The notes under the pieces were generated by a model. The model made no database searches, was not told the DNA's origin, and saw nothing but the letters and a program-made list of their open reading frames with translations. This document shows, in pieces, positions 38,301-53,100 of a DNA stretch of 64,000 nucleotides. Position 1 is the stretch's first letter. Each line of letters starts with the position of its first letter. Location: the NCBI RefSeq assembly GCF_024713945.1, contig NC_134680.1, positions 625,001-689,000 of the forward strand, written 5' to 3'. This stretch comes from Dermatophagoides farinae. Its lineage: Eukaryota > Arthropoda > Arachnida > Sarcoptiformes > Pyroglyphidae. The position numbers and the translations under genes are program-made.

Positions 38301-41300
38301 AACCAGGTGCAATACCTAAACACATTAGATATTGATATGGTAATACTATTGACATAAATCCAACCAAATATGACCAAAAACGGCGACATTCCGAACGATT
38401 GAATAGAACAAATGCAATAAGAAATAGACAATAAAGTACACTGAATATATCGCCATGATTGCCAATAGTTATGGTCATTAATATTAGACAAATTTCAACA
38501 CCAAATTTGTAGAAACCAAAATTGAGTAGATATTTGAAAAAATTTGCAAAATCTTTATCGGCCATTGCACGATCAACATCGGGAAATATAACACCATCAA
38601 GTAATGGACGATTACCATATTCATGATTACGATATAGATATTGTCGTAAAAGTATTACTGTACGAAATACTAACATGATGATCAATGCAATATATTCCCA
38701 AATATAGGAGAAAATATCATCAGTCTTAAGAAAACCGATATAAGCACGATTATCGACCACTTGAACGGTATTCGTACTATCAAACGTTGTACAAGTGGTA
38801 TTCCAATCGATTTTTTGGGCAATTTTCAATTGAAATAACATTTTCAATAGTATCAATAATCCAGCCCATAATGCAAACATGAAACAGATCATTTTTTCGA
38901 ATCGATTAAATATCATCAAAATAATTGTAAGTAATACGAATATAACATTAACAACCGATACATCTTGAATGGCAATCAGTACCGTACAAAGACAGACAGC
39001 TTTCATGATGTGAACTTCTAAAAAACGCCAAAATACAATCATCCATTGGTCAATAATTGTACGTAAATGATGAATACATTTGAAAAATATTTGTAAAATT
39101 TCTTCTTTAAATGTTGGTTTCATTGTTGATGGTAATAATAATGTAGATTTTGATTCACTTCTCGCCATTGATGGTGAACGATAATATCGTCGATCCATTG
39201 TAGGTTTTATATTACGTTTTGAAATAACCGTCTGTACAGATATTTCTTCAGATTGACTTGGTTGACTTTTTGAACGATCTGTTTCTGTTGATACTGGCTG
39301 TTGTTGTTGTTGTTGCTGCTGCTGTTGTTGTTGTGGACAATTATCGACAACAATTGATGGATCTAACGATGTATCGGATTGATGAATTCTGTTTCTGGTT
39401 TCTAAACATAAATCTAATGCAACAGAATTATTAAGACTTGGCGATGTAGCTGCCAAACGATCAAGAATTTCATCAATATTACTGGATTTTAAAAAATCTT
39501 TATGTACAAAATGAACTTGAATTATGGTGATAATGATGAAAAATGTTGGCGTAAGAAGTTCTTTGAATAAAATAAAAGCATCATCATCGTAAACAACGAG
39601 CCCAAGATCAGCTTGAAGATCTCTATCGATATAAAGATATTGTTCCCAATATTTTGGAAAATTATTAAATTGATACGTATAGATGGCAATCAATATGATC
39701 ATTGAATAAAGAATGACAATCAACCAAAATGGATAGATTAATTTACGCCACCATTTCAATGAAAATAGTAACAATAATGTGAAAATAAGAAATAGAAACA
39801 TATAAACAATACGATAGATGACCACTTTTGAACCACTTAATGACATCACCATCAACATGATGGCTACGATCCAAATTAAATATTTGATCAGAATTTCTTT
39901 GAAACATTTTATCATTGAATCAAAAATTTCACTTTGTGATGTAAAACCTTGCTGTTGTGTTTCAAAATGTTGTTGTTCGGCGGCTTGTGTTTGTACAATA
40001 GCTGCAGTAGTAGTAGTAGTAGTAGTAGCACGTGGACCAAGATTAAATAATGGTGATAATATGCCCGATGATGATGATTGATAATCACTAATTATTGGAT
40101 CCTTAAGACTTTCAGTATATTGGCGAAGTGTAATCCAGAAAAACATTGTATAAAATATCTTCGTAAATAATGGTTGATAAGAGAATTGGCCATATTTTTT
40201 GAAACCAATTTCTCCAATACTTATTGATCCAATTGTTATTGGCAATTCAGTGTCATTAAGATTTAAACTATAAATATATTGTCCAATAACCAATGCAATG
40301 GCATAGAAAACAAGAAATGGTGATGATCGTAGACAAGTTTCACGTGAATTTGGTGTCATCCATATTATACATGATAATAATAATAGAACAAATGATAGCC
40401 ATGAATGATATGTAATTGACCATGTCATCATAACGATTAATGTTATAACATAACTAGCACGTTTAACCATAGTAACAAATTCAAAACAGAATAATGAAAA
40501 TTGATTTGATTGATCACGACTTGTTGCTGTTATTGATTGTTTCATTCCAACACCACCACCACCACCACCGCCAGGCAATACAGATGTTGGTGTTGGCGAT
40601 AATGGCATTGGTGATGGCGGCAATGATGTTGACATTTGTTGCTGTGAATGTATATTGGTTAACAATTCATCATTATTACGATCATGATTATGTTGCAATG
40701 TTTGTGGTTCAATCATTGAATCGGCTCTACCACGTATAGAATGATAGGTTCGATTTAATCGATTTGTACGTAATAACTGTGGGGACGAAAAAAAAAACGA
40801 AAAAATAAAAATAATAATTACAATCCATCATCAAATGAATATAAATAAATAAATAAAATTGTAGTGCCAAAAAAAAAAAAAAATCAAGCTAAAATGTGCA
40901 AAAAACATACGGGTGTATGAACATTATTATTGCTTCTAATATCAAAAGCATAATTCATGTGCACTGATTCTGACAACAACATTGGTCTTCTTTCATCATC
41001 ATCATATTCCATATAAACGGTGTTTGGTGATTTTCTGCCATGATGTTCATCATACGTATCTGTACGCACTAATTGTTGCTGTAATTGAATGAATTATTTG
41101 TCCATCATTAATTGGAACAATCAATCATTATCATCAATTTTTGTTTTAATGTCATATATATAAAAATTATGATAGACAAGATTTATGAAGCACAATGTGT
41201 TAATGAACAGAAAGAAAGTTGCACAGACACACACAACACAAACACATAGAGACAGGAAACATTTTTTTTTTTTTTTTTTTTGAAACAAAAACAAAAAGGA

Positions 41301-43011
41301 AAAAAAAGGAAAAAAATGTAAACAACACTTACCTGTGATAATTTTTTATCAATCAATATTGTTCGTATTAATTGAACGGAAACGAAATATAATATGAGCA
41401 ATACTAATGGATGTAAAAAACGTACAAAATGATAATCATTAAGCTGAAAATGTCGTACATCCGAACAGGTATTGTTTATATAACCAACAAGACCAAATAG
41501 ACGTGCATTAATATCGGTAGATGGAATTAATGGATAAAACATTGAAAATTGATAGAAATATAATAATGAAAAATGTAGGGCAACAAAAATGGCTATAAAT
41601 AAACGAAAATAATGATAACCAGTACCAAATTGACGATCCAATGCAAACCATGAACCAATAAATAAAAAATAAAGAAAATATATTGATGATATTAATGATG
41701 GTTCCAATATGGCTGATGCACATAATGAAATGAAAAAGATGAATTCACTAATATAATAGCTAAGACGTTCGGCTTTTTCTCTTTTTAATCGCCGTTTACT
41801 TGGTGCTGCCATAGTCGATTGTCTATTGGTGAAACGTCTACCAGACATTTCACCAACATAACTAACATCGGTGAATCTTCGTTCTTGAAATCGAATATCC
41901 TAAATAAATGAATTGATTTTTCAATTTTTCTGTATTTGTTTTTTTTCGAATAACACTTACATTCGTAATATTATCACCAATTGATGTATCCAATTTGGAA
42001 TGATAGGTATGCGATGAGAATGCCAAAACTAAACAAGTTATCAACAGTACAATAAAATCCATACAACATAATCGTATTATATTGAAAAATGATAAATCAT
42101 TATAACGATGTAGACCGATCAGGTTCATTATTTTGCCAATATTTGTACAATAATCAATTGATGTTGAATAATTGAATGCGGCCAATAGAATAATTTGCGT
42201 AATAATATGCGCTGAATTGGCTATTGAACTTAAAACGATTATACTCTTGAGATAAATTCCATTGATACCGTTGATAACATTTTCCGGTGTTGGACTAGGT
42301 AATATTGGCGCCAACAATAATAGAATCAAATATATTCCTGATAGAAGATTTTGTCGTAACAAAACGGCTTGAGAGAATGAGAAGAAAAAAAAACGAAAAA
42401 AAAAACAATAACAAATTAATCAATCAATCAATTATAATGTCGAAAAAAAAGTTGTTAAGTATGTAAACACACACAATCCAATTCACATTCTCATTCATCA
42501 AAAAGTCTGGTAAATCAAAAAAAAAAGAAGAAAAATCATGCTTTCAAACGAAATAAATCATCCACACATATGCCAGAATTTTATAGAATCTTTGGTTTGT
42601 TTGTTTGTTTAAGTTGTTTTTTTTCTTGATTTATGCATCGAAAAGCAAATAAATTTTCTCGTGTTTGTTTTTTTTTTTTTTTTTTTGTTGTTAAATAAAA
42701 TAAACTCTACACACATTGCCTGTTTTATTACCATCGATTACTATAATTGAATTCAAAGGATTTGTTCACTTACCTGCAGCCAATGTACATGGTATAAGAA
42801 TTCGTTGCAAAAGATAACATAACGTAAGACTTATATCCATTGTTTTATTGATATTAGCGGTCGAATTAGTGGCCGCCGCTGCTGCCGCCGTCGTACTAGC
42901 TTGGCTTGATGTTTTTTGTCTATTTTGTGTGGCAATCGTGGTGGGTGTGTTGCCGGTTGTTTTGGTTGTGGTCGTTGCCACCATTGTTGATATTTTTGAT
43001 ACATCATCCAT
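32307..43011 (-). CDS. PIEZO1: PIEZO mechanosensitive cation channel
   Basis: Thirteen exons: 43011-42774, 42367-41961, 41899-41333, 41078-40911, 40776-38153, 38096-37336, 37170-36613, 36367-34591, 34519-34372, 34306-34089, 34011-33847, 33778-33549 and 33481-32307. They total 9036 nt, 3011 residues, all in frame. Family features: N-terminal LLRQNLLSGIYL; dozens of membrane helices; the beam region with QKMDRIKEAQQRM; the anchor IPFVYDLRMYMDWIWTDTSL and PRGRAKKRFFKYL; the extracellular cap with LEIGGYQPLFKMS and ISPPSLK; pore-side FLSGYGIIGIY; and C-terminal ELEEDLYAKLIFLYRSPETL. PIEZO is a trimeric channel opened by membrane tension. At 3011 residues it exceeds human PIEZO1 (about 2521); the surplus is polyQ, Gly and Ser/Thr-rich cytoplasmic inserts and an unusual Thr/Ala-rich N-terminus. 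The symbol names the family; vertebrate paralogy does not apply. Confidence 0.96.
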
Positions 43012-46000
43012 TTTTTTTTATTATTATTATTCTGTAGATTCTTTCAAGATGATTTGATTTTTTGTTCGTAAAAAAAACTTTGTTCTTTTCAATCAATCAA
43101 TTAATCAATCAACCAATCAATCGAAATCCAAATCCAAATGCTTGATTCAAAAGATTATGCTGATGAGATTATTATACGAATTTTTTGTTTTGTTTGTTTT
43201 CATTCGAACGTTTTTAGTCATCACTGTTGACGTTGCTGTTGCTGTTTGTTTGTTTAATCAATCCTATACTTGAGAAAGAGAGAAAAAAAAATTTTTAGAT
43301 TAAAATCAAAAAAAAAAAAAAATCACGAAATGGCACTGAGTTTTTTTTGCACTATTTCATCATCGATAAAAAAGACATTAACGCCTCACACATACAAACA
43401 TCTGTTTGATTTTTGTTTTGTTTTGTTTTGTTTTTTGGTTGATATTTACAGAAGCCATGGCATTCTGATGGTGGTTGGCAAATTGTTTATTGAATGTGAA
43501 TGAGAATTTGAGTGAAAAAATACGGAAGAAATGATTCGGCGTGTAAAATAAATAAATAAATAGTGACAGAATAACAAAACAAGTGGTGAAGAAATTTTTT
43601 GGGAGAAAAATCATCAATCGATTGTTGTTCGAATCATTAAAGATCAATCAAACGAAAAATGAAAATCAATCGATCTTTCGGAATCTTTACTGTCTGTCTG
43701 TCTTCGGAATTCTGATCAAATCACAGAAGAAAAACGAAAACGAAATTTTTTTTTTCAACAGATTTCAGCAGATTTTTTACTATCATCATCATCATTCGAA
43801 AAAAAAACTCAAAAAATTCTTTAAACACACACACACACACATATATCGTAACCGGGGTAATGATCACAATCTGACACATGATGACTGATGATGACACACA
43901 ACTAATCACACCAATTACAATTTTTTTGGTTACATTTCGATATATGGCACGCAATGTCAATATCCAAAATATCCACAATATGAGACATACATCCACCCAC
44001 GCCATATACAAAAAAAAAGTGTTTAGTATTTCTGGTTCATCATCAAATAATCACGCGTTCATTGGCCGTTATTAAGATTGAAGAATTTTGTTGATGATGG
44101 TGGTGGTGGTGGTGGCAGGTGGGGGGACAACAACAACAACAACAACAAAAATGGATCGCGATTCATCCGGTTTGATCCATTTCAAAGCAATCACTGATTG
44201 ACTGTATATGGACAGGTAAATGTAATGTTTTTATAACAACAAAAAAAGAAAAAGAAAGAGAGACTAACAGCAGGAAATTGCGTGGCAAACAAACAAACAA
44301 AATTATTATTACCTGAATATATTCACATTATTATACACATGGACATTTACTTTTCAATTCGATATACGATAATGACGAGGATGATTTTTTTTTCTTTTTT
44401 TTTTGGTTGAAATCAAACACCACCGAAAGTGAATTACAAAAACTTGCCGAATGAATGAATGAATGAATGTTCGAAAAGTAGAATGAATGTAAATAAAGAT
44501 TGTCGAACTTTTTCGTTTTTGTTGTGGCAAAATTAAGATGAAGGAAAAAAATTGAGTTCACATTCACTCAAAAATTCTTAAATTTTCCGCATTTTTGTCG
44601 CAGTTCATCATCATCGAAATTCTTTCGAATGAATAAATTTTTTTTGTTGTTGTTGTTGTTGTTCTTGCTGATTCTTCTTCTATAGAATTCTGTGGTAAAT
44701 TATTTTATCGTAGAAAAAATAATCGACAAAATTAACGCATCATTAGATTGATGACAATTTTTTTGGTTGCACGACACTAATATAACAAAATAATCAAAAA
44801 TGAATTAAACCGCAGACACACACACACACACGCAAACCGAGAAAATGAAAAATAAAATTCTACATCAGAATCTCATGTTGTGTGTGAATAAAACAAAGAA
44901 TCTAAATTGTTGCCAAATATATCACTAGACTAGATGTGACAATTCTTCACATTCATTACATTCAGCCACCATGATGAATGAATGAATGAATGATGATGAT
45001 GATGAATAAGCGAAATCGAATTTCAGATTATCAATGGCAAAAAATGACAAATTTGATGAAAGAAAGGTCATTGAAACTTTGGTAAAATTTAATCAATGGC
45101 GAAAAAAACAAAAACATCATTGCATTTGATCAAACATTGATCAAATGCACAATGAAAATATATGAAACTGATGATAAAACCTACCAATGAGATGAAAACA
45201 AAGAATTGAAAATTAAAAAACCAAGGTTATAAACAACAACAACAACAATAAATCATCATCACAAGTGACAACTGACAAATTATTTGTGTTTGTGTGTGGC
45301 GTGTGTGCCAGAAAAAAAAATGGAAAACAAACAAAAAATCATATTTAAAGTGTACGCATTTCTTTTGTGTGTGTTTGTGCGGACACATTCCATATAATGG
45401 ATGAAAATCAATCGATGATTTGCAATCGGATAAAAAAAAACATTTAAAAAATTGAAAATCTTACCTTTTTTTCCCTTCCCAATCAATGTAATGATCGATG
45501 ATTCAAAATTATCGACGATATGATTGATTTGTTTTGTTGGATCGTAAAATTTAATTTAATTTTTTGTTGTTGTCGGATTAATCATCATCACATATACGCA
45601 CATTATTATGTGTATATTTTGAGACCAAAACAAAAGTTTTTTTTTGGATGATTGATAAAAATTTTTTTTTTTATCAATCATTCCTCTCTGTGATGTCAAC
45701 CATCATCATCATCATCATCATCATAAAAATTTTTCAATCATCCATCAAGGAAAATAACCACAACAGTGTGTGTGTGTGTGGAATGTAGAAATTAATCATT
45801 CACATAGTGGTTGATGATGATTGTAATCATCAATTTGTAATGGATGTTGCAATGGTTTAAAAAAAAAAAAAAATTTCATTTCAACGTTAATCCATTGTCG
45901 TTGTAGCCGTAGCCGTATTCATAGTCATCACCATCGTTGTAGTCGTATAAATGTTGTGATGTGATAAAATGGTTATCCTGATTATGATTTGGTGTGCATG

Positions 46001-46637
46001 TGTGTTTTTAAACGGCCAAAAAAAAAAAAAAAAAAAAAACAACACTGAAATCCATGGCTGCCGATTTAGTTGGTTGGTGATCGTTTTTTTTTTTGTTTGA
46101 TGTAGTTAACCATTACCATTACCATGGCCATCATAAACATAAAAAATGGTGGTGGCAGTATTGGTAGAGTTTGCATCTTCTTCTGTCATTCATTTGATTT
46201 TTTTTTCTTCGATAAATCTTTGATTGGGCGTTATTTATTTTTTTTCCAGTTGCAATTCTCCACATATTGAACAAATTGAATGTGCGCAGCAGTTGCTGGA
46301 GCGAAAATAAATAAATAAAATAAAAAATTCGTGTCGTTGTTAACGACTTTTTTTCTAGGCAATAGGTTTCAGATTTACCTGTGAAATATTAAAGTTTTCG
46401 GATTTCAATTTGTGATCCCCCCCCAGTCGATATGGATCGTTTATTATCATTTTTTTTTGTCTAGCCATAAAATGATCGGAATCAAAAAAAAAAACAAACA
46501 GAGAAAAAAAGAATGTAAATTCTGCATTATTCTGACATTGAAAAAACAAGACAAAAAAAATTATTCATTTATTCTCATTGATAGAATCTCAAAGAATTCA
46601 CACAAAAACAGAGAAAATATAAATTCAAAATTTCCAT
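43012..46637. other. Intergenic region upstream of PIEZO, low complexity
   Basis: About 3.6 kb of AT-rich microsatellites (ATGA, CAT, AC, poly-A). The PIEZO promoter should lie in the first kilobase, but no element is assignable. Eight C in a row then AG at about 46417-46426 is a local oddity. TTTATT near 46568 reads as AATAAA on the minus strand for the next gene. No coding region supported. Confidence 0.5.
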
Positions 46638-47094
46638 TTACTTTTCCGTTGAAACAACAGATGTCGCACTGTTGGCCACTACTGCTGGTGCTGATGTTGT
46701 GATCATATGGCTTTCTCGTTTTCGAATTTCAATCAATTTTCGACGTAAATATTCAATCATCATTTTTCTTATACGTACTTCTACCAATGTATTTCGTATT
46801 CGTTCTAAACATTTATTTTGATCATCATCATTATTATCATCATTTGTAATAAATTCTTTTATCATTTGTGTATTAGAATGTAGAATATTTTTAATTACCG
46901 TCAACATTAATCTTCGACGAATGGCTACAATGAATGATACTTTTTTTCGTGGTACATTTTTCGAATCAGAGAGAAAGAGAGAGATATATAAAAATTATAA
47001 ATCAATCAATAATCCAAGATAAAAAAAAACAATTACCAAAAATCGTCAACACTGCCATGATAATGGTCATCCATATTAGTCGTGTATCTAGCAT
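46638..47094 (-). CDS. Small single-pass membrane protein, 114 residues, unrecognised
   Basis: Exons 47094-47037 and 46924-46638 (GTAATT donor, TTGTAG acceptor) give 114 residues. In the same frame a TAA lies 18 nt upstream of the ATG, fixing the start as MLDTRLIWM. One transmembrane helix (about 6-20, LIWMTIIMAVLTIFA) is followed at once by RRR, giving an N-out, C-in or tail-type prediction by the positive-inside rule. Then comes an acidic Asn/Asp patch (about 45-54) and a strongly basic amphipathic helix, LVEVRIRKMMIEYLRRKLIEIRKRES. The end is Ser/Ala-rich. A minus-strand AATAAA lies about 65 bp past the stop. A possible upstream non-coding exon is at 47789-47717. No family is recognised. 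The alternative is that it is the last part of a larger gene. Confidence 0.5.
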
Positions 47095-49780
47095 ATTTGT
47101 TTTTTTTGGTTACCAAATTCCAAATTTTTCTGGGTGAAAGAAAAAGAATTAGCAAAGAAAAAATCGAATGTTTTCTTTTATCAAGTTTTTTTTCGATAAA
47201 TTTTTTTTTCATTTATTAATTCGAAATTTTTTTTCCGGTTTTAGAATGAATTCAAAGTCTATAATGGTTATTGAATAACGTTACGTTACTGTGGTTGGAT
47301 ATTTAGAAAATTGATTGATTGATTAATGATAATGGTGACGGATAAAAAATCGATACATTTTAATCATCAACAAATCCAAATTATCATCATCATGAAATTT
47401 CAATTTAAATCATCAAAGAACACCATTTTTTTTATTTGAATCATCATCGGAAGAGATTTTCTTTATATGTACAATTTTGTACATTGATTCGAAGTGATTT
47501 GAATTTTATTCATTTTCTCAGATATATCACATTACTTTTTTTTGGTCAAAGAAAAATTTGAATTTTAGATCATTCACATTCATCATCGTACGAATTTTTT
47601 TTTTCTACCGAATCAAACCTTTACATCAATCACACAATATAAAATCAATCAATCATCATCGAATCATAATGTATGAAAAAAGGTTGAAAATTTCCATGTT
47701 TGGCATTGTTACTAACCGCCATAAACTTTGATACATCAAATCAAATTGAGAATCTAAAGGTGTCCGGATGTAATGATGATGATGATATACTGTAGAAAAG
47801 AAATACATTTTCAATGTCACACACACACGCAACCAAATGGTAATCATCATCATCATCATAATCATCATGATTTACATTTCATCATAACATAATCATAAAG
47901 AGAGCAAAAAAAAAAACAAAATTTCATATTCAGGAAAAAAAAGTGCCAAACAAAAAAAAATCAACATCCGACAATTGAAGAAACAGACGATAAATAATAA
48001 CGAAAAAAATTGGGTCAAATACCCTGAATAATAATGGATCGTAAACAATGTGGTTAATTATGACCATTATACAGTGGATAATGTCGATAATCGAATTGTC
48101 AATCAATCAAAAAAAAAAATTGAATGAATGAATGGTGAAATGATCTCAATTTTTTTTCTTTTCGATCCAAGCCATTTGTAGTATTTCAAACTGAAAAAAA
48201 CTAATTAACAAATTTTAATAATAATAACCAAACGATCGATAGATTTTTTTATTATTCTTAATGATGGAAAATCGATTGTTCACCACCACCACCACCACCA
48301 CGCAACACATTGAATCATCATCATCATCAAACAACAACAACAACAATACAAAAGAGAAACTGGCATGTTATTAAAGATGTAAAACATCATTAAACATATG
48401 ATGATGATGATGATGGAGAACAAAACAAAACAAAACAAAAAAAACAAATCTAAATGATCGAAACATTAATAATGATGATGACTAACTACCCCCATAACAG
48501 ATGTTCATTTTTCCATCACACACACACACACACACCTAAGAATCATAATCAAAGCGAATCATCATCATCTTTTTTTTGTTTTGTTTTGTTTTTCAATTTC
48601 AAATCCAAAATGATTTGTATTGAATTTTTTTTCGATGCAACAACAACAACAACAAATATGGATACAGCTCTCTTTGGATCATCCGTTTGATTAATGCGAA
48701 TCATAAAAAAAAATAATTTCCGAATATTCACATTATAATAATGTAATTAATTAATTTCTCGCCTATTTCAAAATGTGAAAAACCATCATCATCATCATCA
48801 TCATCGACAGCAGAAGCAGCAGCAGCTAAACACAGAAAAAAAACCTTAATCAACAAAACAGATTGCATTCGTTAATCATTAATAATGGTTGGCCCTTATT
48901 TTAATTGATTCTCTTGCTCTCTTTCTTCATCTTTCATTCCCAAACACACACACACACAGTGGATGCCTTGAAGGTTTTCAAAATCGATTCCCTTCCCCCC
49001 ACTAATACATAATAATAATCGGTAGTCGAATCGGTCACGATTTTTTCTCTCTAAAGTTTGGTTTCAATGACCTTAAAATTCAGAACACACACACACATAC
49101 ACACACAGACAAACCACAAAACATCAAAAGCCAGAAAAAAAATGCAACAATTATCGATTTGTATCTGATGGATCAACCAAATAATGATCGTTATAGCGAA
49201 TTCAATTTTTTTTATCATTGAAAAAAAAAATTAAATTTCGAATCGAAGCATCGAATTGGATTTGAATTGAATGATGTTTTTTTTTCTGGTTCAACACACA
49301 AATCTTTAATCATCACCATCACCATCACCATTCAATTGTTTGTTTGTTTGTGTCGGTTCAGATTTCGGATGGTAAATATTTTTTTCATTTGTTTAACAAT
49401 TGTGAAAGAGTTATATAGTAGTATATGAGTTTTATTACTTTCAAGTGTTTTGGTGTTCACAAGTTTTTTTTCTCTCTTTTCATTCATATATAAATCCTAT
49501 TTATCGCATATGCACACACACACACACACAAAAGTTCAAAGTGCAAACAAACTTTTTTTTCTATTAAATTGAAATGAAAAAAAAGAAAAAAAAATGGAAA
49601 AGGAAATCCTTTCTTTGATGATTATGAAGAAAGAAATCACAACCATTATCAACCATCAATTGAATTGAAGAACCACACACACACAATAACCAATTGAATT
49701 CAAATGACGACCTCGACGAAACCACTGAATGACATTCAATTGACCTTTATCAATTGGTTGTTGTATAACCCTTTTTTTCT

Positions 49781-49929
<149 letters not shown>

Positions 49930-50079
49930 GGACAAGGACAAATAGAAAAGGATGTAATGAATGGATGGAAAACATTGAATAATTTTCATTTCGAACGTTT
50001 TTTTTCTGTTTTGTTTTGTATATACAACACACTCCTATTTTTTTCCCCTATTGTTGTAGTGTGTGTTTTTTGGACTACG

Positions 50080-50082
<3 letters not shown>

Positions 50083-50127
<45 letters not shown>
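50083..50127. repeat. (AC)n microsatellite
   Basis: About 22 perfect CA units, 150 bp beyond the end of the CT tract. Confidence 0.95.
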
Positions 50128-50128
<1 letters not shown>

Positions 50129-53100
50129 TTGGTGCTGGTAGGGTTATTATTATTATATAACCTTCAAGGTTTCATTTAACCTTTCATTTTTTTTCTCCGT
50201 TTGCTATTTTTGGTGATTCAACTAATTTTCTTTCTCAGAAAGGATGTTGTGCATCACACACACACACACACACAAACACGAAATTTTAACCTTCGAAATG
50301 AAAAAAAAAGATAAAGATGATGATGATGAAAAGATCACCAGAAAAAAAGGACATGTAACCGAGAAAAAAAACAAAAACAAAATGTGTGTACGTGTGCCTT
50401 TCAATGTCATCCATTTGAAAACAAATGAACGATTAGGGTGACGACCTTTGGCCAATTTCTGTGTGTGTAAAAGAAACAAGCAAAGTATTGAATTAATAAT
50501 GTGTGCATGTGCATGTTTTTCAACGTTTGTGATTTTGACACATTGGAAAAAAAACCACCAAAGGTTTATTTTTGTCCATTTTTTTTTCTTCTTCTTCAAA
50601 GACCTTGAAGATGTTCTGCATGTGTGTATAAATGTTCACGCTGGTCGATTTATAAAAATGACGACCGTGAACTAAAGGGTTGAAAAAAAATGTATGAATG
50701 ATGATTTGGTGAATAATAGAAAGGAGAAAAAGAAGAAAAAGACGAAGAAGGGTTAATAGTAGTAGCAGTGGTAGTAGTAGTTATATAACAAAACGAATCA
50801 AGTGATCCGAAACGAAAGTAAAAACAAAAAAGAAAAAAAAAGATGAAAAAAAATACGAAGGTCCCATGTGTGTGTGATGTGATGTGCAAAATGTGATTAT
50901 ATAACACATTGATGAAAAGAAAAACAAAACAAAACAGAAATAAAAATCTTATTTATGCGATCGACAACACAAAACATTTGACATTGGATCAGAAAAATGA
51001 ATGAATGAAAAAGATTTAGATTTTTCTTGCAATTTTTTTTTTGACAGATTAACTGATTTGCCATAGTTTCGAAAGATGATTCATTGATTTTTTTTCGTTT
51101 TTGTTTTTGTTTTGAAAACAACAACAACAACAACAACAACAGCATAAAGAAGATGAAACGGCATGAAGAAAAGAGTTAAATCTTTTTTTTCATCATCATC
51201 TTCTTTTTTTGTCAAATCGAAATTCACGTTCAATCATTTTTATTAATCCTAATGATGCCTAAAATACATACATGCGCTTGCTATAGCTGTGTATTCAATG
51301 TCAAGATCCCTAATGTTCATATTTCAGATAATATGATTTACTAGTAGACCTTTAGGTCATGCTTGTGTGTGTGTGTGTGTTTGACCTTATTTGTGATGTT
51401 AAGGTTAGCTAGGTACGTATCATCATGATCAGCATCTTAGGGCTTGGCGGCTTTTTTTTGTTGTTGCAAAAAATTTCACATACACACAGAAATCATACCA
51501 AACTGATACGATCAACGAAAGAATGGAATATGTAAATGGCAAAAGGACCAATTCATCCGATCCGATCCATTGATGGCCAAACCCTGTGTGTGTGTGTGTG
51601 TGTGTTAATGTCAGATTTGACAAGAGAAAGTAATGGAAAAGGGTAAAATAAGAAGAAAAAAAATTAGAGACAAAAGATGACGATGACGACGACGACGACA
51701 AAGTTGCCAAGATTCACACCAATTGATGCGTTGCATACACACACAGATGCGTGCATAAAACATCCTTTTTTTTGATTGTCAGAAAAAAACAACAACAACA
51801 ACAAACGATTTGAAATTAAACGGTCCGTAAAATATAATTTTTTTTTCTCTGTTTTCTTCTTTAACAATAACCTTGAAAAAAAAATCCAAACATATCAATC
51901 TGTCGATGTGTCTGTGGGCCCATCACCGTTTTGAATGGTAAAAATTCTCATTCTTTGTAATTTTTCGTTATTTTTTTAGAAATTAATTTCAAATCAATCA
52001 GCATACAAACAAACACCAGAAAGATTAAGGTGTGACCATGTTGTTGTTGTCGTTTGATGTGTATCCATCCAAATGGAACAAATGAACCAGAAAAAAAACT
52101 AAAACAACAACAACAACAGAGTCAAAGTAAAATTGTTTGCCAACTTTGTTTTGTTTTGTTTTTTTTATAAAGCCAGGAACAAACAAACAAACTAAAAAAA
52201 AACGAGAGTCAAATTATCATTCAAAATTCATTCATTATTCAAAAAAAGGATTCATTTGTTTTTTTGGATCAATCGATCGATCGGTGATTCAGAATTTTTC
52301 ACTGTTTTACAATCAAATTATCATTCATTATCGTATCATCTATCTATCTATTGAACCAAAAAAAAAACTCATAATAAATCCCAATGGTTGAATCGAATCA
52401 TGTTTATACATGGTGGTGGCAAATGACAATGAAAACGTTTTCAAACAACAACAACAACAACAGAGCATTTGAAAAAGGTTTTTTTTTATAGGACCAGAAT
52501 AATAGCGGATAAAAGCTAAACAAATGAAAAAAAAACTGTGACCCGATTGGGTGTGTGTGTGTGTTTGTATGCAAGTGAATGAAACACGTTCCTGAATCGA
52601 CATTATAGTTTCAAAAAAACAAAAACAAAAAAAAATTTAAGCCGTTTTGAAATGTGAATTTTGTTGAATTCAGAATTAGTCGAAAAAAAAATCATGACCA
52701 ATGTCGAAAGACCTTGACCAAATTTTTTTTCGTTGTAATCCATTTTTTTTGTTCTCATCATCATTATCATCGATAATCATCGATGAGATTTTTTTTTTTT
52801 TTTTTTTTGGTAACTTTCACTTGTTTTTCTCAAATGATAATCGACCTGTAATTTTTCTTGATTTTTTTTTTTTGGTAATCGATGCCGACAGTTGATGCAG
52901 GTGCATCATGATGAATGGTCACGCGGTCAACAACAACAACGTGATGTTGCAGCAACCTTGTTAAAGATGATGAGATGCAACCTGAATAAGAGAGATGCCA
53001 GAGGGCCAAACTAAGTTTTTTTTTCATTCCACTTTTTCTTTTAATTTCGTGGGAAAACATCTGTAATGGTGTTTGTGACTATGGTGGTATGTCGGTCATT

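Noticed and set aside
43329-43340. miR-263-like AATGGCACTG
   Set aside because: Only the first ten bases agree and no stem is evident.
48138-48148. Eleven-base bantam-like match (TGAGATCATTT) on the minus strand
   Set aside because: The rest of the mature sequence does not match and no convincing opposite arm is present; such a match is plausible by chance in AT-rich DNA.
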